Positions 63,837-64,000 of a stretch of 64,000 bases of DNA are shown piece after piece. The stretch lies in assembly GCF_009017415.1 (NCBI RefSeq), contig NC_092408.1, positions 1,054,001 to 1,118,000 on the forward strand, given 5' to 3'. The position numbers and the translations under genes are program-made. The notes under the pieces were generated by a model. It worked only from the letters and a program-made list of their open reading frames with translations. It was not told the DNA's origin and ran no database searches. This DNA is from Aspergillus flavus (taxonomy: Eukaryota > Ascomycota > Eurotiomycetes > Eurotiales > Aspergillaceae). How positions within the stretch are numbered: position 1 is the first letter of the stretch; every line of letters begins with the position of its first letter.

Positions 63837-64000
63837 ATGAAGGTGGCGGTCTGAGAGTTGGCTTACCAAATAGTTCTTAGTGTAGTAAGTTTAACCCGGA
63901 TCCTAAACCAGTCTAAGTATCCCTGCCATTGGTGGAACTAGTCTAATGCACGAGAGCCAAATAGTGTGAAGCTAATGCACCCCAATCCCGAGGTGTCTGC
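63837..64000. other. 3' flank at the window end
   Basis: Nothing recognised. Confidence 0.6.

Noticed and set aside
1..64000. CRISPR arrays, prokaryotic operons, rRNA operon, intact transposon with terminal repeats
   Set aside because: Looked for and not seen; the gene structure is that of a fungal nuclear genome.

Overview
The window is nuclear DNA of a filamentous ascomycete (Pezizomycotina), probably Aspergillus or a close relative. The evidence is the short introns (about 45-90 nt) with GTANGT-type donors and CTAAC-like branch sites, Zn2Cys6 transcription factors, HET-domain genes, F-box/ankyrin genes, a GT31 glycosyltransferase with a PAN-like tail, small secreted cysteine proteins, and 5S rRNA relics. 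The species call rests on remembered family resemblance, not on a search. Nothing prokaryotic, plasmid-like or viral was seen, and there is no CRISPR array. Gene density is low and relics are common, as in an accessory or subtelomere-like region.

Layout. 1-16 kb: a secreted Gly/Ala/Ser repeat protein, a RING-finger protein, an F-box/ankyrin protein, a three-exon Cys-rich secreted peptide of 87 residues, a secreted histidine phosphatase, a GT31 glycosyltransferase and an intronless FAD oxidoreductase of bacterial type. 16-21.8 kb: a decayed minus-strand gene, a frameshifted ankyrin gene and AT-rich DNA. 21.8-37.4 kb: a catabolic or detoxification-looking set, comprising an MBL-fold hydrolase, a carboxymuconolactone-decarboxylase-family protein, a small membrane protein, a 2,4-diacetylphloroglucinol-hydrolase-like enzyme, an aquaporin, then (after 4.5 kb of AT-rich DNA) an SDR divergent from a Zn2Cys6 regulator, with a perfect 14-bp inverted repeat between them. 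37.4-40.9 kb: a graveyard of F-box halves, a broken Zn2Cys6 factor and half a 5S rRNA gene. 41-52.6 kb: a small secreted protein, a copper amine oxidase, a large HET protein, an F-box protein and an SMP-30-type lactonase. 52.6-56 kb: another 5S relic, a HET pseudogene and an APH-like kinase pseudogene. 57-64 kb: a membrane protein, an uncharacterised 468-residue protein and a Zn2Cys6 regulator preceded by an array of GATA sites.

How it fits together. The only plausible functional group is 21.8-37.4 kb: an aromatic-ketone C-C hydrolase, an MBL hydrolase, a CMD-family protein, a dehydrogenase, a channel and a pathway-type regulator. This is inference from gene content. The lesions in the pseudogenes (CGA to TGA, CAG to TAG, TGG to TGA or TAG, small indels) fit neutral decay, possibly with some RIP-like C-to-T change. 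Exon boundaries were derived by eye from splice signals and frame continuity and have no transcript support.
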